From: Thraustochytrium sp. TN22 | Taxonomy: Eukaryota; Sar; Bigyra; Thraustochytrida; Thraustochytriidae | Assembly: GCA_013306675.1 (NCBI GenBank) | Contig: JABLUY010000011.1 | Coordinates: 242,620-301,938, forward strand | Length of the DNA stretch: 59,319 bases | Direction of reading: 5' to 3' | Part shown: positions 29,666 through 39,089 of the stretch, in pieces | Layout: every line of letters begins with the position of its first letter | How positions within the stretch are numbered: position 1 is the stretch's first letter | Notes under the pieces: generated by a model | Told to the model about the DNA's origin: nothing | Database searches by the model: none | Seen by the model: the letters and a program-made list of their open reading frames with translations, nothing else | Program-made: the position numbers and the translations under genes

Positions 29666-32600
29666 CTCCGCCGCCACCCGCGCGCGCCGCGCGCTGGTGC
29701 TTGCGCTCGCGGGAGGGCGACGAGAGCGCGACGAGAGCGCGGCGAGAGCGCTGCGAGAGCGCCGAGGATTTGGTCCTGGCCTCGCCGCGGCCGCCGCCGC
29801 CGCCGCCGCCGCCGCCGCCCTGGCCGCCCTGGCCGCCCTGGCCGCGGGGGCGGGCGCGGCGAGTCGCCGCCGCCGCTGCCGCCGCTGCCGCCGCCACCCG
29901 CGCCGCCGCGTCGGAGGCCTCGGCGGGCGAGAGCGAGAGAGGGGTTTGTATTCATGTCGGACGCCGCCGCGCGATGTGCCGCATTTCAGGTTGGGCCTCT
30001 TTTCGCCAAGTGGTTCTTTACTGCTTACTGTTAGATCAGTTAGATCAGAGACTCTGAGGGAGGCTCCGAGGAGTGCTGAGCTCAGCTTGCGGAGCGGGAC
30101 AATGCACCAAGTGCCGGAGCTCGATCAAAGCATCGGCTTTGCCCGATCCACCCAGTCAGCAAGCGAAGGGGAGGGAGCCTCAGGGAGGAGGAGATGTGAA
30201 CCAGGAAACGAGAGCGACGCTCTGGCGCCTCGGAGAGCGGGAGGCCCCGTGGCGTCGTGGAGTGCGCCTGCGCCACGGACCGTGTGCAAATTTGCAAAAG
30301 CATTCCTGGTTCACGAGCTTCGCCAGGACTGCCACCAAATACATGCCTGCCTGACGACAATGCAGCCTCAGCCAGACGGACGTGCGGGCAGTGGCAGATA
30401 GCGTGGTCGAGATGGGCCAGAGATGGGACAATGAGACTTTCGCTCCGCACGTGCTGTGTATCATGCCCGGACCATGTTCAAGTTGGTGTTCCAAGGCGCT
30501 GGTGTTCCAAGGCGCACGCCAGGCGACAGGGGACGACGTTCTTGGATTAAATGGGACGAAATGGGACAGAGGCGGGCGAGGAAGTCCGGCAACGCGTCGG
30601 AAACGCGCAGCCCGCTGTAGCGCGCTGTAGGCCGTAGGCACGTGCCCCTTGTGTAAAACATCTTCTCACGAACGCGGCCGTCCCCTTGCTGCACAGGCCT
30701 GCCTGCCAAGGCTAGCTAGACACCTGCCAAAGCCACTGCACGATCCGTGGAGCAAGCAAGGCCGCCGTCGCCAGCGGGGAAGCTGCTCGTTTGCGTCAAA
30801 CGATCAGCGCGAGCAGTAGGAGGCTCCCGTCCGAGTCCTGCAGAGGGGCACGGCCAGCTGGCGGGCCGGCCCAGCTGGCCTGGCCGGGCCAGCCTGGGGG
30901 CTCGGCTCGCAACTTCAGCACGGCATCCGGCTGGCTTCACTGCGAGCCCGCAGCCTGCACCGACTGCAGCGGTCGTTGCCGCGGGCGCAGCCTGAGGTCT
31001 CGCCTCGCCTCGCCTCGTCTCGCGGCGACGGAATCGCGCGACGTCACAGCCTCACTCGCTCGCTCCCGCCGCGCTCTCTCGGGGTGTAGCGGGTGTAGCC
31101 AAGGTCGACGGTTCGCCCCCAGAAGCACAGTCCTGCTCAGTTGCGCGAGCCAGCCACTCGCGCGGCCACCCAGCCCGCCTCGCACACCCCCACCGCCGCC
31201 TGCTCGTAGATCCTCGCAGACGAGAAGGGGCCGGACCAGCGGCGACGAAGCCTGTGAGCCATCATGGCCAGCGAGCTAGCCTGCTGCTCCTCTGCAGTGG
31301 GAAGCCCACCATCCCCGGCCGGCGCTGACCTCGGCTCGGCTCGCCTCGGCTCGGCTCGCGCGCGGCCGGCGGCCGGCGGCGCCGCTCCTGCGAGCAAGCT
31401 CGCGCAGCGGGACCGAGCGCAGCGGTGGCTGGCTGGCAGCGCTCGCGGCTGGGCCGCTGCGGTTCGCCTCGCTCCACTGCGGGGCGACTGCACGCGGCAG
31501 TCCCCTCCGGGCCGCGGATCGCCAGCCTCCCGCAGCGGCCCCTCGCGCCGCGCGCGTTCCTCCAGAGGCGGCGCCCCCGTCGCCACTGGCCGGGCCCCCC
31601 CCTCGGGGGAACCTCCGAGCCGAACCGCCCGTGGCGTACTCCGCTGGTGCACCCCGGGCAAACCAGGCGCGTCTGCAAGCACACCGCAGCGAGGAGGCGC
31701 CGAGGGAGCGCGCGGGGAGTCGCGGGCGGTGGCGGACGGGGCAGGGGGGACCCGGCGCGAGGCTGTGATGCGCGGAGCGTTGCCACGGAGCGCCGCGCGA
31801 GACGGCGCGGCGCCAACCTGAAGCTGCCGGCGGCGGCCGCGGGCTGCTGCGCGGCGAGAGACGAAGCTGCGCGAGCCCGCGGTCCCCCGGCGGCCCGGCC
31901 CGGCCCTCCGGCAGCAGCGCAGACGGCTGAGCCTGAGCTGGGTTCACTGCCAGCGCTGCGCTGCGCTGCCGGCACTGCAGCGGGCGACCTGGTCTCCCGT
32001 TTCGAACCCGCCTCGCTTGTAGGGCAGGGCGCCTTCAAGTTGCGGGCGCTTGCTTGCCGCCTGCAGCGCCGCGTTCAAACTTGCATCGCGAGGGCGCGGA
32101 GCAGCGGGAGCGGCGTGGCGTGGAGCGCGGCGCGGCGCGGCGCGGCGCGGCGCGGCGGCGTGCGGCGCAGCTCGCCTTGGCGCGCAGCTCGACTCGAGTC
32201 GGTACGTTCGAAGAGAGAGCGGCGAGCATCAGCTCCAAGAAGATCAGATCGAATCAGACCATCCCGCCCGGGCCCCTCGTCGTCGCCCGCTCGCGCTTGC
32301 GCTGCGCTGGCGCTGGCGCTGCGACAGCGCTTGCGCGCGCTTGCGCGCTTGCGCGCGCTAGCAGCCGGCGCGCGGCCTGCACCGGGCGCAGCAGCCGGCT
32401 CGGCCTCGCCGCGAGGGTGCTCCTCGCGGGGCCTGGCGAGACACGACACGGCGCGAGACGAACAAAAGGCCAGGCCGCTGCGAGCGGCACCAGTCGCGGC
32501 AGAGCAGCGGCGCCGCTCCTCGGCGGCTGCCCTGCCCCGCGCTGCTCGCCGCCGCTCACTTGCGGGCGAGGCGTTGCGTGCCGTGCGTTGCGCACGGCAC

Positions 32601-33461
32601 GCGCCGTCGCGTCCGAGCACCGTGCGGGAGGAGGGCGACCGCGGGACGGGCGCCGCCCAGCCAGCCAACCAGGGACGTCTCGCTCACTGACGCGCGCAGC
32701 TGCTCCTTTCTTTCTCGCGGCACAGGCACCAGTACAGACGGTGGCTCTCGGAGTCGGGCTCGCTAACCTGCAGCGCAGCAGCAGCACAGGACGCAGCACT
32801 CTTGCCTGCTGACGCGCGCTTGCCTGGAAAAGTCCATTCCACGCAGGGCAGACAGACAGGGAGGGGCAGCGCGAGGCTCGAGCGAGTAGCGGCGGCAGTT
32901 GGAGAGCCCAGCGCCGCCTCCAAGGAGGCGCCCGAGCCCTACTCCAGCGGCGTGACAGGCAGGCTCACCAGCGGCAGGCAGCGCGGCTGGCTCAGCGGCC
33001 TGGTCCAAGCACGCACAAGCGGGGCGCAAAACTCGGTGCGAGCGCACGTGCCTCTATTTGTTGCTCCCGGCGGAACGCCCGGCCTCGCATACCAGCGCCT
33101 ACCAGCCTCGCAGCTCGCTAGGTAGCCGGGTCGCTCGAGCGCGTGTGTGCGCGGCGACTCGTCTCGGCTCGACTCGCCTGTCGCTCCACTCGGACTCGGA
33201 CTCGGGCCGACCCCGGCCGCGAGCTCCTCAGCTCAGCTTGGCAAGCGGCTGCTCTGCTCTGCTAGCTAGCTAGCTAGCTACTAGCAGCAGGCAGGGAGAG
33301 CGCGCGGCGGCGGACGAGCGCGCGAGGCGAGGCGCGGCGGCGGCGGCAGACCTGCAGCGCGCGCGGCGGCGGCGGCGAGGAGCGCGCGCGGCAGCGGCGG
33401 CGGCGAGCGGCGGCGAGCAGCGGCGGCGGGAGCCGGCGGCGAAGCGGCGCGGCGCGACCGT

Positions 33462-33496
<35 letters not shown>

Positions 33497-33620
33497 GGCG
33501 CACGCGCGCGTGCGGCGCGGCGGGGCCGGTCTTGGCTCTGTCAGGGGCCGCACGCGAAGAGCGAGGCGCGGAGCGGCGCGGCGCGGCAGAGGGGAACAGA
33601 GCAGACAAGGCAGGGCAAGC
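29666..33620. other. 4-kb divergent spacer, no gene supported
   Basis: Between the starts of the RING gene (-) and thymidine phosphorylase (+). It contains a GCC trinucleotide run (29793-29820), CCTGGCCG repeats (29818-29855), CTCGCC/CGGCT-rich patches (31003-31020 and 31330-31360), GGCGC runs (32128-32160), CTAG repeats (33261-33281) and an AGAG dinucleotide run (33467-33492) shortly before the thymidine phosphorylase ATG. All long frames are Arg/Ala/Pro-rich and lack family motifs. It probably carries two promoters and 5' leaders. Confidence 0.45.
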
Positions 33621-33751
33621 ATGCGGCGCGCGGGCATGGTGCGGTCGCGGCTGGCGGTGCGAGCGGCGTTGCCGCGCGTGCAGGCGCTGCAGGCACGTGG
33701 CAAGGCGACGGCCGCGACGGCGCCGGCGCAACAAGCGGCCACGGCGAATAT

Positions 33752-33811
<60 letters not shown>

Positions 33812-35342
33812 GCAGAATGAGGAGCGCGTGCAGCGGCTGCTGCGGCGCAACACGAGCATGCCCGGCTTCTCGCCGTCGGAGCTCATCGTGAAGAAGCGCA
33901 ACGGGCGCCGGCTGTCTCGTGAGGAGATCGACTGGTTCGTCCAGGGTTTCCACCGCGGCGACATCGAGGACTACCAAATGAGTGCGCTGCTCATGGCCGT
34001 GGCCATCAAGGGCATGTCCAACCAGGAGGCCTCGGACCTGACGCTGAGCATGGTGCGCACGGGTTCGACTGCGAACCTGGCCAACATCCGGCCCGGCATG
34101 CCCAAGATCGACAAGCACTCGTCCGGCGGCGTGGGAGACTCCACCTCGCTGGTGCTGGCGCCGCTCATGGCCTCGCTCGGGATCGTGGTGCCCATCCTCA
34201 GCGGTCGCACGCTGGGCCACACGGGCGGTACGCTGGACAAGATCGACTCCATCCCCGGCTGCCGCACCACGCTGTGCAAGGACGAGTTCCTCGGCGTGCT
34301 GGACCAGACCGGCGCCGCCTTTGCGAGCCCGGACGCCACGGGCTTCGCGCCCGTTGACAGCTCCATCTACGCGCTGCGCGACGTCTCCGGCAGCGTCGAC
34401 TCCATCGCGCTGGTCGCCTCCAGCGTCATGTCCAAGAAGCTGGCCGCCAACCCGGACGCGCTCCTGCTCGACGTGAAGCGCGGCCGCGGCGCCTTCTTCA
34501 ACAACCTCAACGACACGGCCTCGCTTGCCTCCATGATGTGCTCCATCGGCGAGGACGCCGGCATTCACACCATGGCGCTCATCACCTGCATGGACCAGGT
34601 GCTTGGCGGCTCCGTCGGCAACTGGCTCGAGGTCCAGGAGGCCGTGCGCGTGCTCGCCGGCTCCGCCTACGACGTCGGCGCCGACCCGCGCTTCGAGACC
34701 TCCCATGACGCCCTCCAGGACCTGCGCGACCTCGCGCTCAGCGAGGCCGCTGTCATGCTCGGCCTTGCCGGTAAGGTCGACTCCTTCCAGCACGGCTACG
34801 AGCTCGCCGCCGCGCAGCTCGACTCGGGCGCCGCCCTCGACAAGTTCGCCGAGATCGTCAGTGCCCAGGGCGGCGACGCGCGCGTGCTCTTCAACCTCTC
34901 CGAGGCCACCGCGCCGCTCTACTCCCAGACGCTCTACGCCGAGGAGGACGTCGTCGTGCAGGACGTCAACGCGCGCGACATTGGTAACGCCGCCACCCTG
35001 CTCGGCGCTGGACGCAGCTTCGCTGGCGACGCCATCGATGCCTACGCCGGCATCTGCATCCACGCCAAGGTCGGCGAGGTTGTGCGCAAGGGCCACCCGG
35101 TTCTTACTGCTGTTGTGCGCGATCCTACCGCCCAGGCCTCCCCGGGGCTCGATGGCTTCGGCACCAACTACTACCTCCTCGGCGGCGAGCGCGAGTACCG
35201 CGCGCGCCTCTCGCGTGGCTTTGACCTCGCCTGCCGTGGTGTCCGTGTCGCGCCCAACCTCCCGGAGAATCTTGTGCAGCCTTCTCCCATTATCGAGTAC
35301 CTCGTCGACGCCCGCGGTGTCAAGCCCTTCAAGTACACCTGA
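33621..35342 (+). CDS. TYMP: Thymidine/pyrimidine-nucleoside phosphorylase, mitochondrial-type N-terminus
   Basis: 573 residues. The catalytic part (from about residue 70) has the family signature SGRTLGHTGGTLDKIDSIPG, the phosphate-site KHSSGGVGDSTSL and the helical N-domain VKKRNGRRLSREEIDWFVQG. It ends with the C-terminal alpha/beta domain (GDARVLFNL to GVKPFKYT). Reaction: thymidine (or uridine) plus phosphate gives base plus (deoxy)ribose-1-phosphate in pyrimidine salvage. Residues 1-35 are Arg/Ala-rich without acids (MRRAGMVRSRLAVRAALPRV), consistent with a mitochondrial presequence. Oddly, an uninterrupted run of 21 glutamines (33753-33815) sits between presequence and enzyme. The ATG at 33621 was chosen because it gives the presequence; another ATG at 33750 begins directly at the poly-Gln. 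Confidence 0.93.
33753..33815 (+). repeat. CAG/CAA run encoding 21 Gln
   Basis: Inside the thymidine phosphorylase gene. Mostly CAG with a few CAA codons near the 3' end, in frame, between the putative mitochondrial presequence and the catalytic domain. Confidence 0.95.
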
Positions 35343-35973
35343 ACGGGGTTGCCCCTGGCGCCCGTCCCGGGCCTGTGCCTTTCTTTTTTACTTACCTACC
35401 TACCTACCCACCCCACCCCACCCCCTCTTGCGCGCCTCACACCGACCCACCGACCGACATACCGACCGACCAAGGCAAGCAAAGTATCCACCTGCTGACC
35501 TGCGCCTCTCGCGCGCTGATCCTGATGTGTGTGAGCTGCTCGCGCTTTCGCCCGGGACCTTTCGGCACCCGAAGCGGAGAATGAGCCTGCCTCCAAATGA
35601 TCATAATGAACACGAACGACTCCCCATCCTGATGTGTGTGTGTGCGTTTGTGAGCTGGTTGGCGGATGCCCGCCCGATGCGAGAGGGAGATGAGAGCGAG
35701 AGGCCTGCTGATGATCCGGGAGCCATCAAAGTCGCCGCTTCATTCACGTCAGTGGCAGCTCGAGTTGTCCACGCTCGATGGCTCGCTCGCACGCGAACGC
35801 GCGCTCGCGTGGCGCGCGCGTGCGTGCAGTGGCACACGCTCACCATCAGAAGCTTGTCGCGTCACTTCACAGACCTTGCTCCGCTCGCTCGCTCGCTCGC
35901 TCGCTCGCTCGCTAGGCGGCGCTCGGGCCGCGCGAGCCGTGCGGGCAGGCAGGCGCTCGCCGGCAGCAGCAGG
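35343..35973. other. intergenic region with TTAC/CTAC and CGCT repeats
   Basis: 631 bp between two tandem plus-strand genes. Just after the stop lies a TTAC/CTAC/CCCACC microsatellite (35386-35424) and ACCGACCG repeats (35444-35470). CGCT tetramers (35882-35914) lie 60 bp before the next ATG. No gene was seen. Confidence 0.6.
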
Positions 35974-38853
35974 ATGTCGTCGCGGCTGTATGCGGCGGTC
36001 TTCTCGGGGCGGCGGCGGTCCACGGCGCGGCAGCGCAGGGACGGTACCGGCGCCTCCACCGCGGTCGCCGCGGAGGAGGACGGCGTCGAGGAGGAGGACG
36101 GCGCGGAGGAGGACGTGGACGTCGAGGAGGAGCAGCGAGAGGACGCCGAGGACGCCGAGGACGAGGAGGAGCAGGAGGACGCCGAGGCGCTGGCAGACGC
36201 AACCGCGAGCGATAGCGAGAAGCAGGCGACGCTGCGCAGGCGCGCGCTGGACAGGTACGAGGACGTGGTCCTGCGGCTGGACGGGCAGTCGGACTTCGAG
36301 GAGGGGTTCCGAGAGCGCGCCGCGCAGACGACGCCGCCTGACGCGGCGCGCGAGGGCGAGGGCGGGCACGAGCGGCGCGCCAGGCAAGCGCAGACGCTGC
36401 GCGAGCTCTTCTTCCTCGCGCAGGAGGGCGACGCGCGCGCGGCGCGCGAGCTGGCGCGCGAGGACGGCGCGCGCGCCTCGCTCCAGCGGCCAGTCGCAGA
36501 CCGGGGCGGGGACGACGGCGAGGACGATGAGGGCTTCAACTACCTGCTCATGGAGCGGTCCATCGCCGCCAGCCTGCGGCAGCTGCAGGAGCGCCGCGAT
36601 GCACTCTCGGGCGCGGACCGCATTGCGCTCGAGCACGAGCGCGGCGCCATCGAGGTGATCTCGCGCCAGCTGCTCGAGGAGCAGGCCGAGATGACGCGCA
36701 CGGCGCGGCGCGAGTGCAAGCGCCTGGTGCCGCAGCTAAAGCAGCAGCTGAGTGCGGTCTCCCGCGAGCTGCAGCGCAAGCTGAACGAGAACTTCGACGG
36801 CGGCGCGCATGTGTCGCCCGGCGCGCAGGGCGGTCCAGGGCGCAAGTCGCAGAGCCGCGTGAACCTGACCGCCGAGGGCCGCGCGGAGCAGGCGGCCTTT
36901 GAGGAGGCCGTCTCAAGGCTCAAGCGCGAGCAGGCGCTGCTCACGCGGCACCTGAGCCAGATCCGCATCGAGCAGCACTTTCCGCGCTGTATGATGTGGA
37001 AGCTCAAGGTGGACGCCGGCGACGGCACCTTCATCGGCGTGCGCGACCTCGAGGTGGGCCGCATCAAGGCCGACTACTGCATCACAACCGTGGCGGCGCG
37101 CCCGGGTAACATTCGCCTCGAGGTGAGCAACCTCGTGGCCACGGTGGGCCTGCTAGAGCTCTCGATCCGCGGCGGCAATACGCGCGCGCGCATCTTGGGC
37201 GGCCTGCTGACGCCCACCATCAACCGGCTCGATCTGGACGTGCGCGGTGCCTGGACGTTGGAGCTGCGCTTCGCGCAGGGCGGCGCACGCAAGGAGCAGC
37301 ACGCGCGCTGGGAGGAGGTCAAGGAGGGCTCGTCCTTTCAGCTGCAGCTCTCACGCAAGGTCACGGGGCTCACGCCGATTCGCCTGCCGCAAAGCTTCTG
37401 GCAAACGCTCAGCAAGATGCTCATTCCCAAGCTCATCAGCGGCGCGCTGCGCAGCGTACTGCCGCTGCAGGCCGGCTTGCTGCTCTCCGAAGAGGCCAAC
37501 GCGATGCGTATCGAGGGCCGCCTTGACGTCAAGGGCGACACGTCGCCGCAGACCTGGCGCGAGCCGCTCGTCGGCCCCACGGCCGCCGCGGCGCGCGCGC
37601 GGCGCGCGCTCGGCATCACCGAGGCCGAGGCCGTCATGGTCGACTTCATGTGCCGCGGCCCGCGCGCCGCTGCCGCGGGCTTCAAGAACAAGGCACTCTC
37701 GCTCGCGCGCCTCTTCAAGTGGCGCCTCAAGTACGCCACCTACCGCGTCGCCGACCTGGAGCAGATGCTCAATCTCGTGCAGGAGGACGCAGCCTTTGCG
37801 CTGCCGCCCGGCTGGTTCGCACAGCTCGTGCGCTTTGTCACCATTCTCGCCAAGAAGCCGCTCACGCTGCGTCTCACAGTGGACACGCTCGACGCCGACA
37901 TCAACCTCTCGCGGGCAATCGACGCCGGCCTGGACCTCTACGTGTCCACCTTCCGCCAGGCGCTCAACATGGCGCAGGCGCAAAAGGCGCGCACCGCGGC
38001 GCGCCTCCACCTCGACGAGGCGCAGCGCCGCGTCGCCGCGGTCGCCAAACTCATGGCCACCTTTGTCGTGCCGCTCGTGAACCCGCGCGCCCAGCTCGAC
38101 CTCAGCGGCCTCTTTGTGGGCGGCTGGCAGTCCGGCCTCGCTGTCGCCTCCGTGCGCAACGCCGAGGCCAACCTTCGCCTGCCGCCCCATTTCCTCTTCC
38201 GCCCCATTGTGCCGCGCAACGCCGAGGAGTACCCCGTGGAGATCGAGGGCACCGCCGGCCCGCGCTCCGACGAGTACACCGTGCACGTCCGCCTGGATGA
38301 GGTCGACGGCGAGGCTTCCGTGTCGGCGCGCAATGTACACCTTGACCTCTTCAGTCGCGATGCAGACACCGGCGCCGTCACGCTCACCGCCTCCGAGGTG
38401 CGCGGCTCCATGCTGCTCAAGATGCTCGACCAGATTCTCGTCGAGGTGGCTCGTGCGCAGCAGGCCGCCATTGCAGCCGACGTGGACCTCTCGGACCGCG
38501 AGCGCGACCGAGCCTTCTTCGTGCTCCCGGCCTCCGCGGACCTTGCGGAGCGCGTCGAGGCCGTGCTTGGCCTCTCGCGCGCGCTTGACACGGACATCGA
38601 CGCCGACGCCGACGACGCCCGTGCCGACACCGACGCCGACACGGTCGCCAGCGAGCGCTTTCTGCCAAAGTTTTTGCTCGACGACGAGAATGACCTGCGC
38701 TGCGTCCTGCGCGACATCCACGCGATCGTCACCAAGGAGCGCGACGAGCGCCGCAACACGGACGTGCTTCGCCTGCACCTTCAGGCCGAGGGCCGCCGCG
38801 CGCTGCAATTCTCCACGCAGGCCAATATGCGCGACATGTTCGACTTGCTGTAA
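35974..38853 (+). CDS. Large protein of unknown function with acidic N-terminus, coiled coil and beta-rich C-terminus
   Basis: 959 residues from the ATG at 35974, which follows a CGCT leader repeat; the open frame upstream (from 34603) is the shadow of thymidine phosphorylase. Residues about 35-75 are strongly acidic (EEEDGAEEDVDVEEEQRED). Residues about 180-330 are charged helices/coiled coil (ISRQLLEEQAEMTRTARREC). From about residue 330 onward the sequence is alternating hydrophobic beta-rich (IKADYCITTVAARPGNIRLE, VSNLVATVGLLELSIRGG), with a motif LPQSFWQTLSKMLIPKLISG. No transmembrane helix was recognised. The beta-rich pattern is loosely reminiscent of lipid-transfer or TULIP-type domains, but I cannot assign a family. 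No catalytic motif was seen. The gene is convergent with the O-fucosyltransferase-like gene at 39090. Confidence 0.75.
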   Translation: MSSRLYAAVFSGRRRSTARQRRDGTGASTAVAAEEDGVEEEDGAEEDVDVEEEQREDAEDAEDEEEQEDAEALADATASDSEKQATLRRRALDRYEDVVLRLDGQSDFEEGFRERAAQTTPPDAAREGEGGHERRARQAQTLRELFFLAQEGDARAARELAREDGARASLQRPVADRGGDDGEDDEGFNYLLMERSIAASLRQLQERRDALSGADRIALEHERGAIEVISRQLLEEQAEMTRTARRECKRLVPQLKQQLSAVSRELQRKLNENFDGGAHVSPGAQGGPGRKSQSRVNLTAEGRAEQAAFEEAVSRLKREQALLTRHLSQIRIEQHFPRCMMWKLKVDAGDGTFIGVRDLEVGRIKADYCITTVAARPGNIRLEVSNLVATVGLLELSIRGGNTRARILGGLLTPTINRLDLDVRGAWTLELRFAQGGARKEQHARWEEVKEGSSFQLQLSRKVTGLTPIRLPQSFWQTLSKMLIPKLISGALRSVLPLQAGLLLSEEANAMRIEGRLDVKGDTSPQTWREPLVGPTAAAARARRALGITEAEAVMVDFMCRGPRAAAAGFKNKALSLARLFKWRLKYATYRVADLEQMLNLVQEDAAFALPPGWFAQLVRFVTILAKKPLTLRLTVDTLDADINLSRAIDAGLDLYVSTFRQALNMAQAQKARTAARLHLDEAQRRVAAVAKLMATFVVPLVNPRAQLDLSGLFVGGWQSGLAVASVRNAEANLRLPPHFLFRPIVPRNAEEYPVEIEGTAGPRSDEYTVHVRLDEVDGEASVSARNVHLDLFSRDADTGAVTLTASEVRGSMLLKMLDQILVEVARAQQAAIAADVDLSDRERDRAFFVLPASADLAERVEAVLGLSRALDTDIDADADDARADTDADTVASERFLPKFLLDDENDLRCVLRDIHAIVTKERDERRNTDVLRLHLQAEGRRALQFSTQANMRDMFDLL

Positions 38854-39089
38854 TGACTGATAACTAAGATTTGAAGGAACCCCAGGAGCTTTGCTTTGAA
38901 CTTGCGCGCGCCGCGTGCGCGCGCGCACACACAGGCACGCACGCGCGTGTGTAGTCTACAAGAAGCGACCTGCTGCTCTGGAAAGCGGGAGAGAGCGAGA
39001 GAGAGCGAGAGCGAGAGAGAGAGAGAGAGCTATGTGTAAGCGAGCTGGCCGACGTGGGCGACGTGGTGTCTCTCTCACTGACAGTCAAA
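38854..39089. other. convergent spacer with GA/GCGC runs
   Basis: 236 bp between two convergent stops. It carries GCGCGC/CACGCACG runs (38904-38950) and GAGAGAGCGA repeats (38990-39030). It must contain both 3' ends. Confidence 0.6.

Noticed and set aside
31425-32690. 421-codon plus-strand frame in the 4-kb spacer
   Set aside because: Arg/Ala/Ser-rich translation with no domain; overlapping frames of similar length exist on both strands.
33270-35096. 608-codon minus-strand frame
   Set aside because: Antisense shadow of thymidine phosphorylase, with low-complexity Leu/Arg tracts from the CAG repeat.
34603-35973. N-terminal extension of the 959-residue protein
   Set aside because: The open frame overlaps thymidine phosphorylase in another frame and its Ser/Arg/Pro-rich translation is a shadow.
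37351-38928. 525-codon minus-strand frame
   Set aside because: Antisense shadow of the 959-residue orphan gene; composition typical of codon-bias artefacts.
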